Source: Cycas panzhihuaensis | Lineage: Eukaryota > Cycadophyta | Assembly (NCBI GenBank): GCA_023213395.1 | Contig: CM041465.1 | Coordinates: 49,173,741-49,237,740 of the forward strand | Reading direction: 5' to 3' | Length of the DNA stretch: 64,000 nt | Part shown: positions 1 through 11,319 of the stretch, one piece after another | Layout of the letters: each line of letters begins with the position of its first letter | How positions within the stretch are numbered: the stretch's first letter is position 1 | Notes under the pieces: model-generated | Database searches by the model: none | The model's input: the letters and a program-made list of their open reading frames with translations, nothing else | What the model was told of the DNA's origin: nothing | Program-made: the position numbers and the translations under genes

Positions 1-330
1 TACACCTTCATAAGTTGTTTTAAAGTATCCTAAGATTTCTTAATTATTATTCCACTTGGAAGATGAGAGTATATTTCTTCCTCTAAATTTGCATAAATAA
101 ATTCAAGTGTAAGAGCATTCTTCATTTCAAGTTCTACTTTCTATTTTTGTTGATCAATAGTCAATTATGTACCAAGTGAAGATGGAGTTGGAAGAGTGAA
201 GCTATTTGATGCTATGTCCCAAAAAACTCTACTAGTTAACAAAATTTAAATTTTTGTAGATTACATCAAATAGTTCTTTCCATTGAATTTAGGGCCAACA
301 ACTAGTACTTGATATGAAGCAATTTTACTA
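1..330 (-). pseudogene. Ty1/copia gag fragment, cut by window edge
   Basis: On the minus strand the sequence reads as the N-terminal half of a copia gag. It contains PKFNGKNYLM, where copia gags have L-x-G-x-N-Y-x-x-W, then a WDIAS-like segment and a run with ALTLEF, YANLEEEIYSHL and DTLKQL. This is the UBN2/DUF4219 style of gag that packages element RNA. At least three stop codons interrupt the frame, and the W of the YLMW motif is itself a stop. The frame runs off the left edge, so the rest of the element lies outside. A Met-tRNA primer site with matching orientation lies about 0.7 kb upstream at 1051. I am fairly sure of the family and unsure of the exact start. Confidence 0.6.
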
Positions 331-1048
331 ATTAAATTAATAACAAAGAGTAGAAAAGTTCCTCTCAAATGCACACAAAATGGGTCACATAGTCACATAG
401 GTCTATCAACAAGATGATAGCTACCCTATCCTAGATTTTATGAGGTCGAGAAATAGGCAAAAAGATAATCTAAAAGGTGCAAAAGAAAAATTTATCTACT
501 TACCATGTAGGGACTAGGTATAAGGGCTCAAATTTAGACTAAACTTTTCCTATGAAAATAACACCCAAATATATCAAATCACATACCAAAATAACCATCT
601 CTAAGTTAAGATTTCAATGGTTCAAATAGCTTGGAAAATAAACTCCTAAAATTCAAGATATCAAAGAAAATGCACAAGTACTCCTTTATGGAAAATGAAA
701 TTAAAAAAAAAGAGTTTAGGGTTTTAGCCCCTTAATCATTTAGTCGTTGGTCATATGAGGCATGCACATGACTAGTCATTGAGAGTTAGGGAACTAGTGA
801 ACTTCAAGTAATTATCCAATGTAGTTTAATTTTTTAAAACATTTAGAAAAAAATAATAATCAAAATTGGAAATGATTACTAGGTTTATGTAATGGTCAAT
901 GGTGAATAATTAGTCTTACATTCAAATAGATGTGTAATGGTTAGACTTCAAGGATAAATCAATAACTAGATTTTATATGGCTATAATACTAGAAGATGAT
1001 TGGATAATAATCAACTTATAGGTATCAATGATAGCAAAAATAAATTTG
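331..1048. other. AT-rich stretch without recognisable gene
   Basis: I see no coding frame, RNA gene or tandem repeat here. If the PBS at 1051 and the gag at 1-330 belong to one minus-strand copia element, this is its untranslated leader. Confidence 0.4.
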
Positions 1049-1066
1049 TTTTGATACCATGTAGAG
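1049..1066 (-). other. Possible Met-tRNA primer-binding site and LTR edge
   Basis: The plus strand reads TTTTGATACCA followed by TGTAGAGA. On the minus strand this is an LTR ending in TCTCTACA followed by TGGTATCAAAA, the usual copia primer site for initiator Met-tRNA. It lies upstream of the minus-strand gag at 1-330. The LTR itself would extend rightward from 1060, but I could not find its other end. Confidence 0.4.
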
Positions 1067-1294
1067 AAATAAATTTGGAAAAAAATAATAATACATAAAT
1101 AAAATAATAAACGGACACCAAAATCATAGCGACACCCTTAAAGTGCCTTGGATTAATACCAGATTAATATTACAATATGTATACCATAATTTGATATGAC
1201 ACATTGAGTGTATATTTATAATACATAACTTTACTATACGTGGAATCCACTGCAAAATACCAATATCATAATAAAATCTATTTGCACAAATATG

Positions 1295-1306
1295 CATTAC
1301 AACTTT
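1295..1306. repeat. Target-site duplication, 3' side of LINE 1
   Basis: CATTACAACTTT occurs here beside the T-run (the poly-A tail on the minus strand) and again at 7555-7566 beside the LINE 5' end. The last few T bases are ambiguous with the tail. Confidence 0.85.
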
Positions 1307-1320
1307 TTTTTTTTTTTTTT
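1304..1320 (-). repeat. Poly-A tail of LINE 1 (T-run on plus strand)
   Basis: Seventeen consecutive T bases on the plus strand follow the target duplication and precede CTTACC-type 3' UTR sequence shared with LINE 2. This is the tail expected from target-primed reverse transcription. Confidence 0.9.
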
Positions 1321-1499
1321 GGTAAGGTAAAATAATATTACAGGGGGTTTTAACTAGGTCCCCAAACCTAGTACATCAAGGCCAAACGGCTTAGAAAGGA
1401 TGACCATGACAGGCCCATGGTCTAGCCCAAATTTAGGTCTTCTCCTCTGATAAATTCACCCATATGTGCATATGCCCTGACCAGTCTCAGTAACTCCTC

Positions 1500-2087
1500 C
1501 GGGAACTCCTCTTTCTAGACTTTTGTTCTTTTGTTTAACATCGCCCAGTTTGCCAACCAATCTGCTGCCGAATTTCCTTCCCTATAAGTATGCTAAATCT
1601 GAACCTCAGCTCTGGAGCCTAAAACGTCCTGGACATCCCTGAAGATATCTATGTTGTCCCAACCAGGGTCTGCTTCCCCTCTCAGGCATTTTATAACATA
1701 CATTGAATCACCCTCTATTATCACCTTTTGCATATCTTCCTCGTCCAACAGGGTTATCGCCCTCAGCATAGCCCGAACCTCAGCTTTTTGGTTTGATTGA
1801 ACACCCAAATACTCCGCGAAAGCCCATCTCAGATTACCTCCAGGATCCCTGCAGAGTCCACCCCCTCCCGCCTCACCAGGGTTACCCTTAGCAGCTCCAT
1901 CAAAGTTAACTTTTACCCATGGTGCATCTGGAGGTCGCCATTTGACATCTCTTCTCCTCACTTTGACGCCCGCCAGGGGAACTATACCCCAATCTTTAAT
2001 AATGCCTTCTTCCCCTTTGGGAATCCTCTCCTCTTTTGGTTTAACCATCATTTCTGAGGTAGCCTTCCTAATATTTACAAGCAGCAT
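1500..2087 (-). pseudogene. LINE 1 ORF2, RNase H domain
   Basis: This domain degrades the RNA strand of RNA:DNA hybrids made during retrotransposition. It reads WVKVNFDGAAKGNPG (first catalytic Asp), then QKAEVRAM (catalytic Glu), IIEGDSMYVIK (second Asp) and, beyond an in-frame TAG at 1593-1595, HTYREGNSAADWLA (His/Asp end of the fold). All four acidic positions are therefore present. The frame is the same as that of the RT upstream, so RNase H was translated as part of ORF2. The segment 2088-2135 that links it to the zinc domain holds two TGA codons where the family has Trp or Arg. Confidence 0.9.
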
Positions 2088-2135
2088 CGGGCTATCCTTC
2101 TCTTTACCTTCAAATATCCTCCTATTTCATTCTTT

Positions 2136-3236
2136 TCAAATGAACCAGGAGCCTACTGGAAGGATCATCTTCCAGAGTCTAGAGAGGATTTTGCTTTTAA
2201 AAGGAGAGATCCAAGCTGTCCACTGCTCTTTGAGGGATTTCGATGAGACCCAAGCTATCCCCAGCCCGGACCAAATGTCACTCCAAATACCCACCGGATA
2301 GGGATAGTGAATACATAGATGGTCCAAGGTTTCAGCTTCCATCTTACATAGCACGCATCTACTCGCCAAATGGAAGCCCCTCTTCGCAAGATTATCCAAT
2401 GTAAGTAATTTGTTTTGGAGGCATAGCCACCAGAAAGCAGCTATTTTTGGGAGAACCCCCAGTTTCCAGACCCCAGCTAGTATGTCGTTCCTATCCCAAC
2501 CCTCCCTGCTCATCCTTAGGTTATAACCAGCTTTAACCGTATATGAACTCGTAGACGAAGGGGGCCATACTAGAGTATCTGGCACTGACCTCTTCGGGGT
2601 ATACTGGTTTTCTAAAATCCCCTTCACCCTATGGATCGTGTCCTCCAAGTCTTGCAGTTCCTCAAACGATCTCCACCTCCTGTCCTCTCCTTGCCCCTCC
2701 CAATAATTTTTGACAAAGGGACCATAGCGACTTACACAGTCCCTCTTCATGGTCCTGATGTTAGGCATCTCCTCTAATTTAAAGTGTCCACACCATCTGT
2801 CTTCCCAAAACCTTATGCTTTCGCCGTCCCCTAGCTTCCATCGCATACCTTCACGAAGAAGGGATCTCGAAGTCCTGATGGCCCTCCATACCGGGGACCC
2901 CTCCGAATAGAGCCCCTCCTCCAATAAAAAGTGATTATCCCCCAGGTACTTCCTTGCTATGATTTTCCCCCAAATCAAACTAGCTTCCTTAGTGAGTCTC
3001 CACCCTGTCTTTGCCAAGAGGGCTTCATTAAAAAGGCCCAATCTTCTGACGCTAAGACCTCCCGCCCACTTAAGCTTATAGACCTTCTCCCATGAAACTA
3101 GGTGGATTCTCTTTTTATCTTCAGCACCTGGCCAAAGAAATCTCTTCATGATTCCCTCCAAAATCGAGATAACCTTGCTCGGTATTTTGAAGACCGTCAT
3201 TTGATAGACCGGGATACTCTGCAGGGAAGCCACCAC
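2136..3236 (-). pseudogene. LINE 1 ORF2, thumb/connection and zf-RVT region
   Basis: This open 366-codon stretch follows the RT palm in the same frame after a single TAG. It contains the segments usual after a plant LINE RT: WLGVRRLGLFN-like and WRLTKEASLIWGKI blocks, the GDGESIRFWEDRW motif, and near the end a zinc-type cluster CVLCKMEAETLDHLC that matches the zf-RVT family. The region probably helps position the target and template. It is one of the best-preserved coding blocks in the window. It ends at a TGA where related proteins have Trp in FIWKERN. Confidence 0.85.
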
Positions 3237-3239
3237 TAG

Positions 3240-4442
3240 CTAAATTTTCCCTGCCCAACTGAGGAGAGCCCCTTTCCATCCTGCCAACTTCCTGTTGAAT
3301 CTGCTCACTACTGGATCCCACAAATCCTTCCCCATCTTACCCACAAAAAAAGGCATACCAAGGTATGAACTAGGGAGGGAGCCCCTATCCATCTCCAAAA
3401 TCCTGCTTATTCTCCTTTGCAGCCTCTCTGACGTATTGATAAAGAAGGCCGAGCTTTTGTCCAAATTGATTTTTTGGTTTGTAGCCCTCTCATAAGCCTG
3501 TAGACCCGATTTTAAGGCCCTGGCCTCCCCTAAGGAAGCCTTACAGAGAAAAATATTATCATCTATGAACTGATGGTGCACAATATTATCTAGGTTAGAG
3601 GAGGCTCTCAAACCTATTATCCTCCCTGTCCGCTGGGCCTCCAGCGTCGCCCTAACTAACATTTCTGCCATAATTATGAACAGGAAAGGAGAGAGAGGAT
3701 CACCTTGCCTCAAACCCCTTGACCCGGTAAAGAAAGGGGTCGACCTCCCATTTATTATTGCCGAAAATGAAACTCTAGAAATACAGCATCTCATCCACTC
3801 CCTCCAAACCTCCCCGAAACCAAATGCCTCTAGGCAATCCACCAGACAGTCCCAAGCCACCTGATCATAGGCTTTGGACATATCTGTTTTAATAATCATA
3901 CCCGCTTCCTTACGATACAACGTCAAATGCAGGGTCTCATGGACAATTATAATACCGTCTGAAATTTGTCTTCCTTTCACAAACCCATCCTGGTTAGGGG
4001 AAATAATTTCTGGGAGATTCTCCCTTAGACGGTTCGCTAACACTTTGGCCAGGATCTTGTATTTAACATTGCACAGGCTAATCGGTCTGAAGTCTTCCAT
4101 AGATTCCACTCCCTCCTTCTTTGGGATCAACGCCAAGAATGTGGCCTGCCACTCTTTCAGTATTGTACGCCTAAGGAAAAATTCATTAAGCGCCAACATG
4201 AGGTCGTCCTTGATTATCTCCCAATATTCCTAGAAGAATCCTGGAGGGAAGCCATCCGGCCCTGGGGCCTTATCACGACCCATTTTAAATAAAGCCCTCT
4301 TGACCTCTTCCTGAGAGAAGGGTTCTGTCAGTTTGTTGTTCTGATCCTCAGTAATCGCTTTCAGAATATATTGTAAGAGAGCCGCCCTAAGGGTGGGGTC
4401 CTGACATCCTGGCTCTGTATATAGCTCCTTAAAGTAATCCAT
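3240..4442 (-). pseudogene. LINE 1 ORF2, reverse transcriptase domain
   Basis: The domain copies element RNA at the nicked target. Visible motifs in order are DKAPGPDGFPPGFF, LIPKKEG, FRPISLCNVKYKILAKVLANR, NQDGFVKGRQI, KTDMSKAYDQVAW, GLRQGDPLSPFLFI and the catalytic box QFIDDNIF. The box has Ile where most plant LINEs have Ala (FADD), and LINE 2 has FVDD at the same place. One TAG near 4230 splits the domain into two open pieces (4442-4230 and 4199-3240) in one frame. A further TAG at 3237-3239 separates it from the thumb region. Identification is secure. Confidence 0.93.
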
Positions 4443-4691
4443 CGCAATACCACCAATCTAGTCCTCCGCCTCGTACTCCACGCCATCCCTGCTGCGTATT
4501 TTAGTGATCATATTATGGACCCTGTGCCTCAAAGTGGACAGATGGAAGAACTTCGTGTTTCTGACCCCCTCCCTTAACCACTGCTCTCTAGATTTCTGCT
4601 TCTAGTAGATTTCCTCCCTTTCCAACACCTCCTCAAATTTCTTGGAAGTAGAAAGTTCCTTATAGTCCAATTCCTGGGTTCTCCCCTCCCT

Positions 4692-5644
4692 CTAGATCAT
4701 GTCCTCTATCCCTTTTAGTTCTTCTAGCAGGGCCCCCTTATGTTCAAAAATATTTCCAAAGACCTCCCTATTCCAGACTTTAATTTGCTTCTTGATCCAA
4801 TTCAGTTTCCTCGAGAACCTGAACATGGCACAACCCTGTACCTGGATTCCCCACCATTCCTGAATCCTTTCTCTCAGGTCTGGATGATTCTGCCACATAA
4901 GTTTAAAGCGGAATGGCGCCCCTTTGTGAAAAGCTGGGACAGACCCCTCCAGGATAAGAGGTGAATGGTCTGACCCAGATTTTGGAAGGGCCTCCAACTT
5001 TACACATTCAAAGTGACAGGCCCACTCATAATTTATTAACATCCTGTCCAATCTACATTGTATGTGATTATGACCAAGCCTCCTATTGGACCAGGTGTAC
5101 CTAGCTCCCCTGAGTGGGACATCCATCAGGCCACCCGATTGAAGGAACACACCAAGATCAGACATACTTCTAGTCCACCCCCCTTGCCCTCCTTTCTTCT
5201 CTTCCGGGCATAGGGGGAGTTGAAGTCCCCCGCCACCAGTCAGGGACCATCCCATTCTTTGTGGGCTTCCACCAGACCATCCCATAATCTCCACCTACCC
5301 TCAACCGAATTAGGGGCGTAAATGTTGGTGATCCAATACTCCTTGTTAGTAGAGACACTAACCAACCCAACTGTTAAGAAGTGCTCACTCTTGCACACCT
5401 CATACCCTTTCCACCTTTTAGGATTCCAGAGAGAGGCCAACCCCCCGGAGCCCGCCAAACCTACACATGTCTTCCCCTCTCCCTTTCTCCAAATCTTATT
5501 AAGCACCTCTGTTTCCTTTGTCTGTTCCAATTTTATCTCCTGCAACAGTACAATATCCGCCTCTGTCCTGATCCTTAGTTCTCTGACTAATCTCTGCTTG
5601 GATGGGGCATTTAGCCCCCTGATATTCCAAGAAAGGACCTTCAT
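4692..5644 (-). pseudogene. LINE 1 ORF2, AP-like endonuclease domain
   Basis: This exonuclease/endonuclease/phosphatase fold nicks the target DNA. It starts at the ATG at 5644 with VLSWNIRGLNAPSKQR, continues through ADIVLLQEIKL (catalytic Glu), ITNIYAPNS, LVAGDFN and, after a frameshift, YTWSNRRLG and SDHSPLIL (catalytic His). The first frame runs from 5644 to about 5175 with one TGA in place of Trp before LVAGDFN. Near 5165-5180, in a G-rich run, the frame shifts and then stays in register to the end of ORF2. The 4443-4691 gap to RT is the same frame with three TAG codons. The start lies 22 nt after the ORF1 stop. Confidence 0.9.
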
Positions 5645-5666
5645 AGATGACCAGAAGCTTTGCCCC

Positions 5667-7172
5667 TCATCCTTTCCTGCTTCTGAGGTTAGGGCCTTCT
5701 AGCGCTCCCCCCTCTTTTAACGTACTCTGGTAACCCAAGTCTATCTGGGCTTGTGTTTCTTTCTCTCTGGTGGCCTTTCTAGGGGGTCTGCCCACTTTCT
5801 TCTATATCCCATAATCCGGGGCCCGCCTCACTTCTGATGTGTTACTTTTTGAAACCCATTTACGTGTCCCACCTCCTCCCCTTTCTGAATCTGTACCTCT
5901 CGGCCCAACTCCTACTCCTCCTTCAGCAAAACCTACCTGTCGCTCCTCTTGACTTTGCTCTCTCTGACCCCCTTCCTTGGGCTTAGATAAGTAATCCTCT
6001 AAATCCCAGTTTATACTCTTGGCAAGCTTGGCGAGTGCCAGCTCATCAGCCGTGTTCCGAGGGTCTCCTTCCCCCTGCTTCCGGCCTAGGTCTCTATTTT
6101 GATCTTTAACATCTGCAGGCGTCCGCCCCAACTCCATCCATGAGATACCTTTAGTCTCCTCACCTTTAGACTCTCCCCTATCAACCTCAATTACCACCGT
6201 GTCCTTACCCCCGACTTCCTGAGTTTCCTTGTTGTTCAACATTTCTTCAATTTCTTTATCTATAGGGCAAGTCGTAGCAGAGCCCTTCCCACCGCCCAAC
6301 TCACTATGGGGAATCATCTCAAAACTTTCGGCATTCTCCTCTCTAAGATCAACCTTCTCTTATCTACTGATTTCTCCTGTCACCGACTCCCCCCTAATAT
6401 TTTCTTCCTCCTTCCCTACCTCCTAGATATTCGTCCTCAGTGGGACCCCTGGGCATTGAGAGGGAAGATGCCCCCTATTCTTACATTTTGTGCACCTGAA
6501 GCCCTCCACCTCATAATATAAGCCTTGGATGATAGATCTACCATCTGACTCAATCTCTACCTCAACCGGGAGCTCGCTATCGAGCTTAGCCAAAACACAA
6601 AATCTGGCATTCATCAATCCGGATCTATGCTTTGTGGCCGAATCCAAGGCTAGTAGTGGCCCTATCATGTTAGCCGCCCCTTTAACCGTCTCCAGGTTCC
6701 AGAAGTGAAGGGGAAGCCCAAGAAGTTGAACCCAAACCGGAGCCTGTTTAACCATAGGAGTGCCTGGGTCAAAATCTGGATGCCATTTCTCCAGTGACAT
6801 GGCCTTCCTCCCAAACATCCATGGGGACTTCAATAAGATAGAAATCATGTCCTCCTGACATAAAAACCTAAAAAGGAGGCATCCCTTAGGCATTGCCATG
6901 ACTTGGACAGGGCTTCTGGTCTTCCACTTGTTTCTAATCCACTCCCTGATGATGTCCAGACCTGGCCTGGGACCCGAGAACCTACCTACCAGGCAATTTT
7001 CCCAATACTGTATGGTCTTTTCGGTAACCTCTTTCGGTATTGAAAGTTTATATCTGTTTCTAATTTTAACAGGGATTATGTCTTGCTCCTCTTGGTTTCT
7101 GGCTCTTAATACATCAAGGTAAGTCCTCCCTAAAGGGGAGGACTGAGACTAGTTCAGAGTTGTCTGCATCAT
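5667..7172 (-). pseudogene. LINE 1 ORF1 (gag-like RNA-binding protein, DUF4283 plus CCHC)
   Basis: This 502-codon frame starts at the first of two adjacent ATGs (7172) and ends at a TGA (5667). The N-terminal third contains GRPG-type and IQYWENCLVG segments, followed by a DUF4283-like block with LLFRF, SPWMFG, VWVQLLGLPLHFW. A CCHC knuckle follows, CTKCKNRGHLPSQC (C-x2-C-x4-H-x4-C, all four ligands present). The C-terminal half is hydrophilic, rich in E, K and G. In the plant LINE family this protein coats the element RNA. The frame has no shifts. A few TAG codons interrupt it (one at codon 8, others near 6423, 6345 and 5802). Confidence 0.85.
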
Positions 7173-7554
7173 ATGGACAGCAAAGAAAAGAGATTATAGG
7201 AACTACAAGAGCAGCATAAACTCACCAATAAGCTTGTCTATGCATAACCATTTCCCCTTGGCTAGACTGCTGGGGCACTCTTGGGCTATCAGATCTAACT
7301 TTGTCTGGTTCTTTCATAACTGAGAACCCCTCGGGCCAGCATTGCTAGACTGTTTGACGCTGTTTCCTTGTGGGAGATCTGTCCTCTCCAGTCTATGCCG
7401 CTGCCGCCTCCTGACCTTGAGTCCGCCTTCCTCGACCACCGGAAAAGTGGCAGGCATGGTCCCACTGCACCGGCCTTCTTCGAGTCCTCTATATGCCTTA
7501 CGGATCATCCTTCCTCCTCAGCGTAGCCGTCTTGTCTTCCTTCTCCACTGCGTA
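7173..7554 (-). promoter_or_regulatory. LINE 1 5' UTR
   Basis: This is the segment between the 5' target duplication and the ORF1 ATG, about 380 nt and GC-rich. In LINEs this region normally carries the internal promoter. I see no specific factor site. The plus-strand frame across it is a shadow. Confidence 0.6.
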
Positions 7555-7566
7555 CATTACAACTTT
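7555..7566. repeat. Target-site duplication, 5' side of LINE 1
   Basis: CATTACAACTTT matches 1295-1306 exactly. The copia frame disrupted by the LINE resumes right after it. Confidence 0.85.
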
Positions 7567-9177
7567 GCTTCATGAAGCATGAACCAAGCTATTTCAATAA
7601 AATCTTCAAAGAAACTAAGAATAATCTTAGTTAAAAAATAATAATGAATGTTAAGTATGATGCATTACTTAAAAATTACACTTAATACTTAGTTCCTTTC
7701 CTACCAAATAACAATCTAATAAGATATAAATGGGTTTATCACACTAAATAATTCAAATGGTGCAGTTGAAAAATATAAAGCTAGATTAGTAACAAAACAT
7801 TTCTCTTAAATTGATGGAATATATTATAATAGAACCTTTGATCCAATTATAAGAATGAATACAATTAAAATTAAAATTATTATTTCTTTAGCAGTTAAAT
7901 TTTACTAGGAATTCCATCAAAGGGGCATAATAAGTGATTTCTTAAATGGTGGCTTATTTGAAAAAATTTATATGTATAAATCACTTGGTTTTATTTTTAA
8001 CTGTAATCTTGTTTATAAACTTTAAAAATCACTTTATGGTATTAAACAAGTTCTTAGGGCTTGGCATGATAAAATTAATAGATATCTTCTTAGTAATAGA
8101 TTTTAAGAATATGTTAGTGATTTTAATTTATATTTTAAGAAATAAAATAATAATATCATTCTTTTAATCCTTTATGTTGACAATATGATCATTATGGATT
8201 GTTTAGCTTTAACCATTACCAACTTAAAAAAGAAACTAATGGCTAATTTTAAAATAACTAACTTAGGTTTATTTACACTATTTTCTTGGTTTACAAGTTT
8301 CCTAAATAGATTCTAGAATTTCTATTTTGTAACCTAAATATATCTTAGAGATACTTAAAAGATTTAATACAGAAAACTATAAACTAGAATGTACTCCTCT
8401 TTAATCCAATGTTAAACTTACTTTAAACTATAATTCACCTTTAGTTAATGCCATATTACATTGATAATTATTTAGTATCCTAATTATTTAAAGCATACAT
8501 ATTATAATATCTCTTATATAGTAGCTTTGTGCTCTAAATATATACCAACATTCTACAATTCTTATTAAAAAGTTGTTAAATGTGTCTTACGCTACTTATA
8601 AGGTACCATACACTATGGTTTTAAATTTAAAAGTACTAATTCTAATATTTAGTTAATTGGTTTCATATATTTTTATTAGGATATTGATATTAATAAAAGA
8701 AATCTATTATTGGTTTTATTTTTTTCCTTGGAATCTACTCTTATTACATGGTTAAGGGAAAAAAAAAAAATCTCAAGCCCTCTTAATAATGGAGTAGAGG
8801 ACCACATTTTAGTTGAATGCAGTAAAGAAGTACTATAGATTAAACCTATACTTATAAGACTAATTTTCCTCTTTGTAATTCAAATTTAATTAATGTTGAT
8901 AATCAAAGTTCTATTTCTATTGCAATTAACCCTTGTGCCACTCCAAGACTAAACATATTAAACTTCATCAATATTTTATTTATAATATCATTAATGATAA
9001 TACTATTTAACTATTGTATTATTCTAGAAATATATATGTTGTAGATCTTATGATCAAATCTTTAACATAAGTGAAGTTTGTTTAACTTTGTCAACTACTC
9101 AAAGTTTAAAAAGTATCCATTAAAGTGGGGTCTACATGATGAAGTCTTCTTGAAGATTTTAGATTCTCCACAATAAT
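7567..9177 (+). pseudogene. Old Ty1/copia pol remnant (RT and RNase H), interrupted by LINE 1
   Basis: Several frames have to be pieced together. The parts are KHEPSYFN just upstream of RT, then a DALLKNYT / YLVPF segment, YKWVYHTK, the stretch around 7850-7930 (NTIKIKI, then a DFLNG-like turn), a YVDN box at about 8171-8182 (copia has YVDD) and TNLKKKL. From about 8630 to 9130 there is an RNase H-like end with DIDINKR, STLITW and VECSKE. Gag, protease and integrase are not visible. The element polymerised cDNA in cytoplasmic particles. It is heavily decayed and AT-rich, and its 3' LTR follows. Confidence 0.7.
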
Positions 9178-9530
9178 ATTAAAGGGGGATATTAAAATAA
9201 TATTGAATAATATGTGATATTATCTAGGAGCTCTTATTAGATTATAATTTAATGTTACGTCTTAACATAATCTTATAAAGTTATTTATTAATTATATATG
9301 ATAATAATCAAATAATTATCTAATTTATTAGGACTCTATTATTTGTACAATAGATAAATGTCTTATCCTTTCCTCTACATAAGGGAGAGAGTTCACTCGT
9401 AATGTATTATGATGTTGTAATATTCTAATACTATATAGATATATTATTTTTTAAAGTGATTTTTCTACCCTAAAGGGTTTTCAATCTATCAATTTTAATG
9501 CTCATTGTGTGATTGTTATGATCCCACCAC
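9178..9530 (+). repeat. Polypurine tract and 3' LTR of the old copia element
   Basis: ATTAAAGGGGGA at 9178-9189 is a polypurine tract, the plus-strand primer. It is followed by TATTAAAATAAT, an LTR start with TG changed to TA. The LTR contains TACATAAGGGAGAG-type promoter-proximal sequence. I cannot fix its right end, and about 9530 is an estimate. Confidence 0.5.
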
Positions 9531-10461
9531 TCATTGATTTATATAATATTCAATGTAATTTGTAATCTCCATGTTACAAACAATTCAACAAAGATAAAAG
9601 AGGCTCATTATTTTGGAAAGTTGTGGGTAGAAATCAAATAGTTTTCATATAGCTTATTAAAATTAGGAGGTAAGAAATTTAATGTATGTGCTCCCGCGTA
9701 TGTGAGAGATATGGTTTTAGGAAAAAACATGGGTTAAAAACAAATTGTTTTCACCCAAAAGTAGGAGGAGAAATGGAGTATTAACTTTATATCCTCTTTT
9801 ATGAGCATTTACAATTAATTTATATTAACAAAGAGATGTTGGGAATTGAATTTATATTGATTTTAATGTAGCTATAATCTCAAAATAGTATGAGAATGTA
9901 CTATTTTCTTTTACAGCAATACCTTCTATACTATTTTACATTTTGTCATAGTACATTATGTATCACCATACTTTTTGCGACAATATATAATATACCATTG
10001 CATTTTTTAAAATGGTCCATAATGTACCATTATAAAAAATAAAATGGTACAAGATTCTGTAATGGTACAAGTTTTTTTTTTCTTAATTGTAAATAAGAAA
10101 TAAATGAAAAATAATCAAATGAAAGGAAAAATAATGCCAAAGAGAGTTTATGATATAATAAGGTATTTCTATTCATCAAATTGAACTTAAGTACATGAGT
10201 TTTATTATACGACTAAACTTATTTATCATCATAGGCAAGAAACACATGCACCCATCACCATACAATAGGAAAGTATTAGTCCACATGTATATATCAAAGT
10301 AAAACAAAATGAAATGACAATAATAAATACATGCCTAAGTTGTTTATATTAAGATGGATGAGTGATGGAGTCCTAGATTCTGTGAAGTAATGTTTAGTTA
10401 AAAGCTTCTACATTAATTACAATAATCCATCATTCAAAAGTAATGCATAAGCATAAATAAT

Positions 10462-10511
<50 letters not shown>

Positions 10512-11265
10512 GTTTATAGATAACTATAAAATCTTAAAATTTAGTTTTAATAGGGAAGGTGAATTTAAAATGTAATTTACAAAAGGTGAATCTATTACTA
10601 AAGATACATTTAGTACTTTATTATATAAGAATAATCATACTAATATAAAAATATAGCATTGAATCATTATTCAAGGTCCATAAAATCTTAGAATTAAAGA
10701 CCACAACATTAGAACTATTTTCATTAATTACCTCTATAACATCTAGAAGTATCTTTTACTATTTGGAATTAGTTTTAAGAAACTCTATAACATCCTCAAC
10801 CATTTCTTTTTAGGAGTAGCTAAAGGATAGTTAAGAGTATACAGACAAGATAGATTGGGGTTCAATACTAGTCATGTTGATTTTAATAGGAAGCCTAGAA
10901 TTTTCCTCATTACATGTAAGGGAAGATATAAATGATGTAGGGAGACCTACTAATTAGTTGATTGGTTATTACAAATTCAGTAGATAAGGAGTAAGTTATA
11001 AAAGGCCCCAAGCTAGATGTAAAGTCATGGATCCTACCATTACTTAATTATCTATTTTAGATATGGTATATGATGGTTAATATGGTGTACTTCATCAAAC
11101 CATTTACACATTATAATTCAAGATAGGTTTTTGTATATGCATAATATTAAACTAGGTTATGAAATAGTTGTGAGGTTAAGAGCTAAAACTACTAACTCTT
11201 TAGATTTTAATAGTTTTAAGGGATCTCTAAATATCCTTTTTATTATTTATATTATGAGTATCACT
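9531..11265. other. AT-rich region without recognisable gene
   Basis: I find no coding frame that I can place in a family. The (TAA)n microsatellite at 10455 lies inside. Around 10800-10960 the minus strand has a weak gag/protease-like look, too degraded to call. Confidence 0.4.
10455..10510. repeat. (TAA)n microsatellite
   Basis: About eighteen TAA units with one imperfect unit near the left end. Confidence 0.95.
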
Positions 11266-11319
11266 ATTATAATATACATATTATTATAATATACATATTA
11301 TTATAATATACATATTATT
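11266..11319. repeat. Three 17-bp tandem repeats
   Basis: The unit ATTATAATATACATATT occurs three times head to tail, followed by a partial copy. Confidence 0.9.

Larger units (their letters stand above)
1368..5644 (-). pseudogene. LINE 1 ORF2 polyprotein (EN-RT-zf-RNase H), whole span
   Basis: A single reading frame covers endonuclease, RT, zinc region and RNase H, apart from one frameshift near 5170. The pieces starting at 5294, 4442, 4199, 3236 and 2087 are all in one register. I take the TAG at 1368-1370 as the natural end because LINE 2 has the matching stop in the same local context (16376-16378, after a MY dipeptide). The length is then about 1,425 codons, normal for plant LINEs. The internal stops are mostly TAG replacing Trp or Gln. 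This copy cannot encode an active protein as it stands. Confidence 0.9.
1307..7554 (-). mobile_element. LINE 1: full-length plant L1-type non-LTR retrotransposon with RNase H
   Basis: This is a 6.25-kb minus-strand element bounded by the 12-bp duplications at 1295 and 7555. It has a 5' UTR (7173-7554), ORF1 (7172-5667), a 22-nt gap, ORF2 (5644-1368), a short 3' UTR and a 17-nt poly-A tail (T-run 1304-1320). ORF2 holds endonuclease, reverse transcriptase, a C-terminal zinc motif and RNase H, the order known for plant L1-type LINEs. The base composition is clearly richer in G and C than the flanks. Damage is light: one frameshift and roughly ten stops in ORF2, and a few stops in ORF1. It landed inside an old copia pol, whose frame resumes at 7567. 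Confidence 0.93.

Noticed and set aside
7314-7575. Open frames on both strands in the LINE 5' UTR
   Set aside because: GC-rich DNA with few stops; neither matches a protein family nor continues into ORF1.
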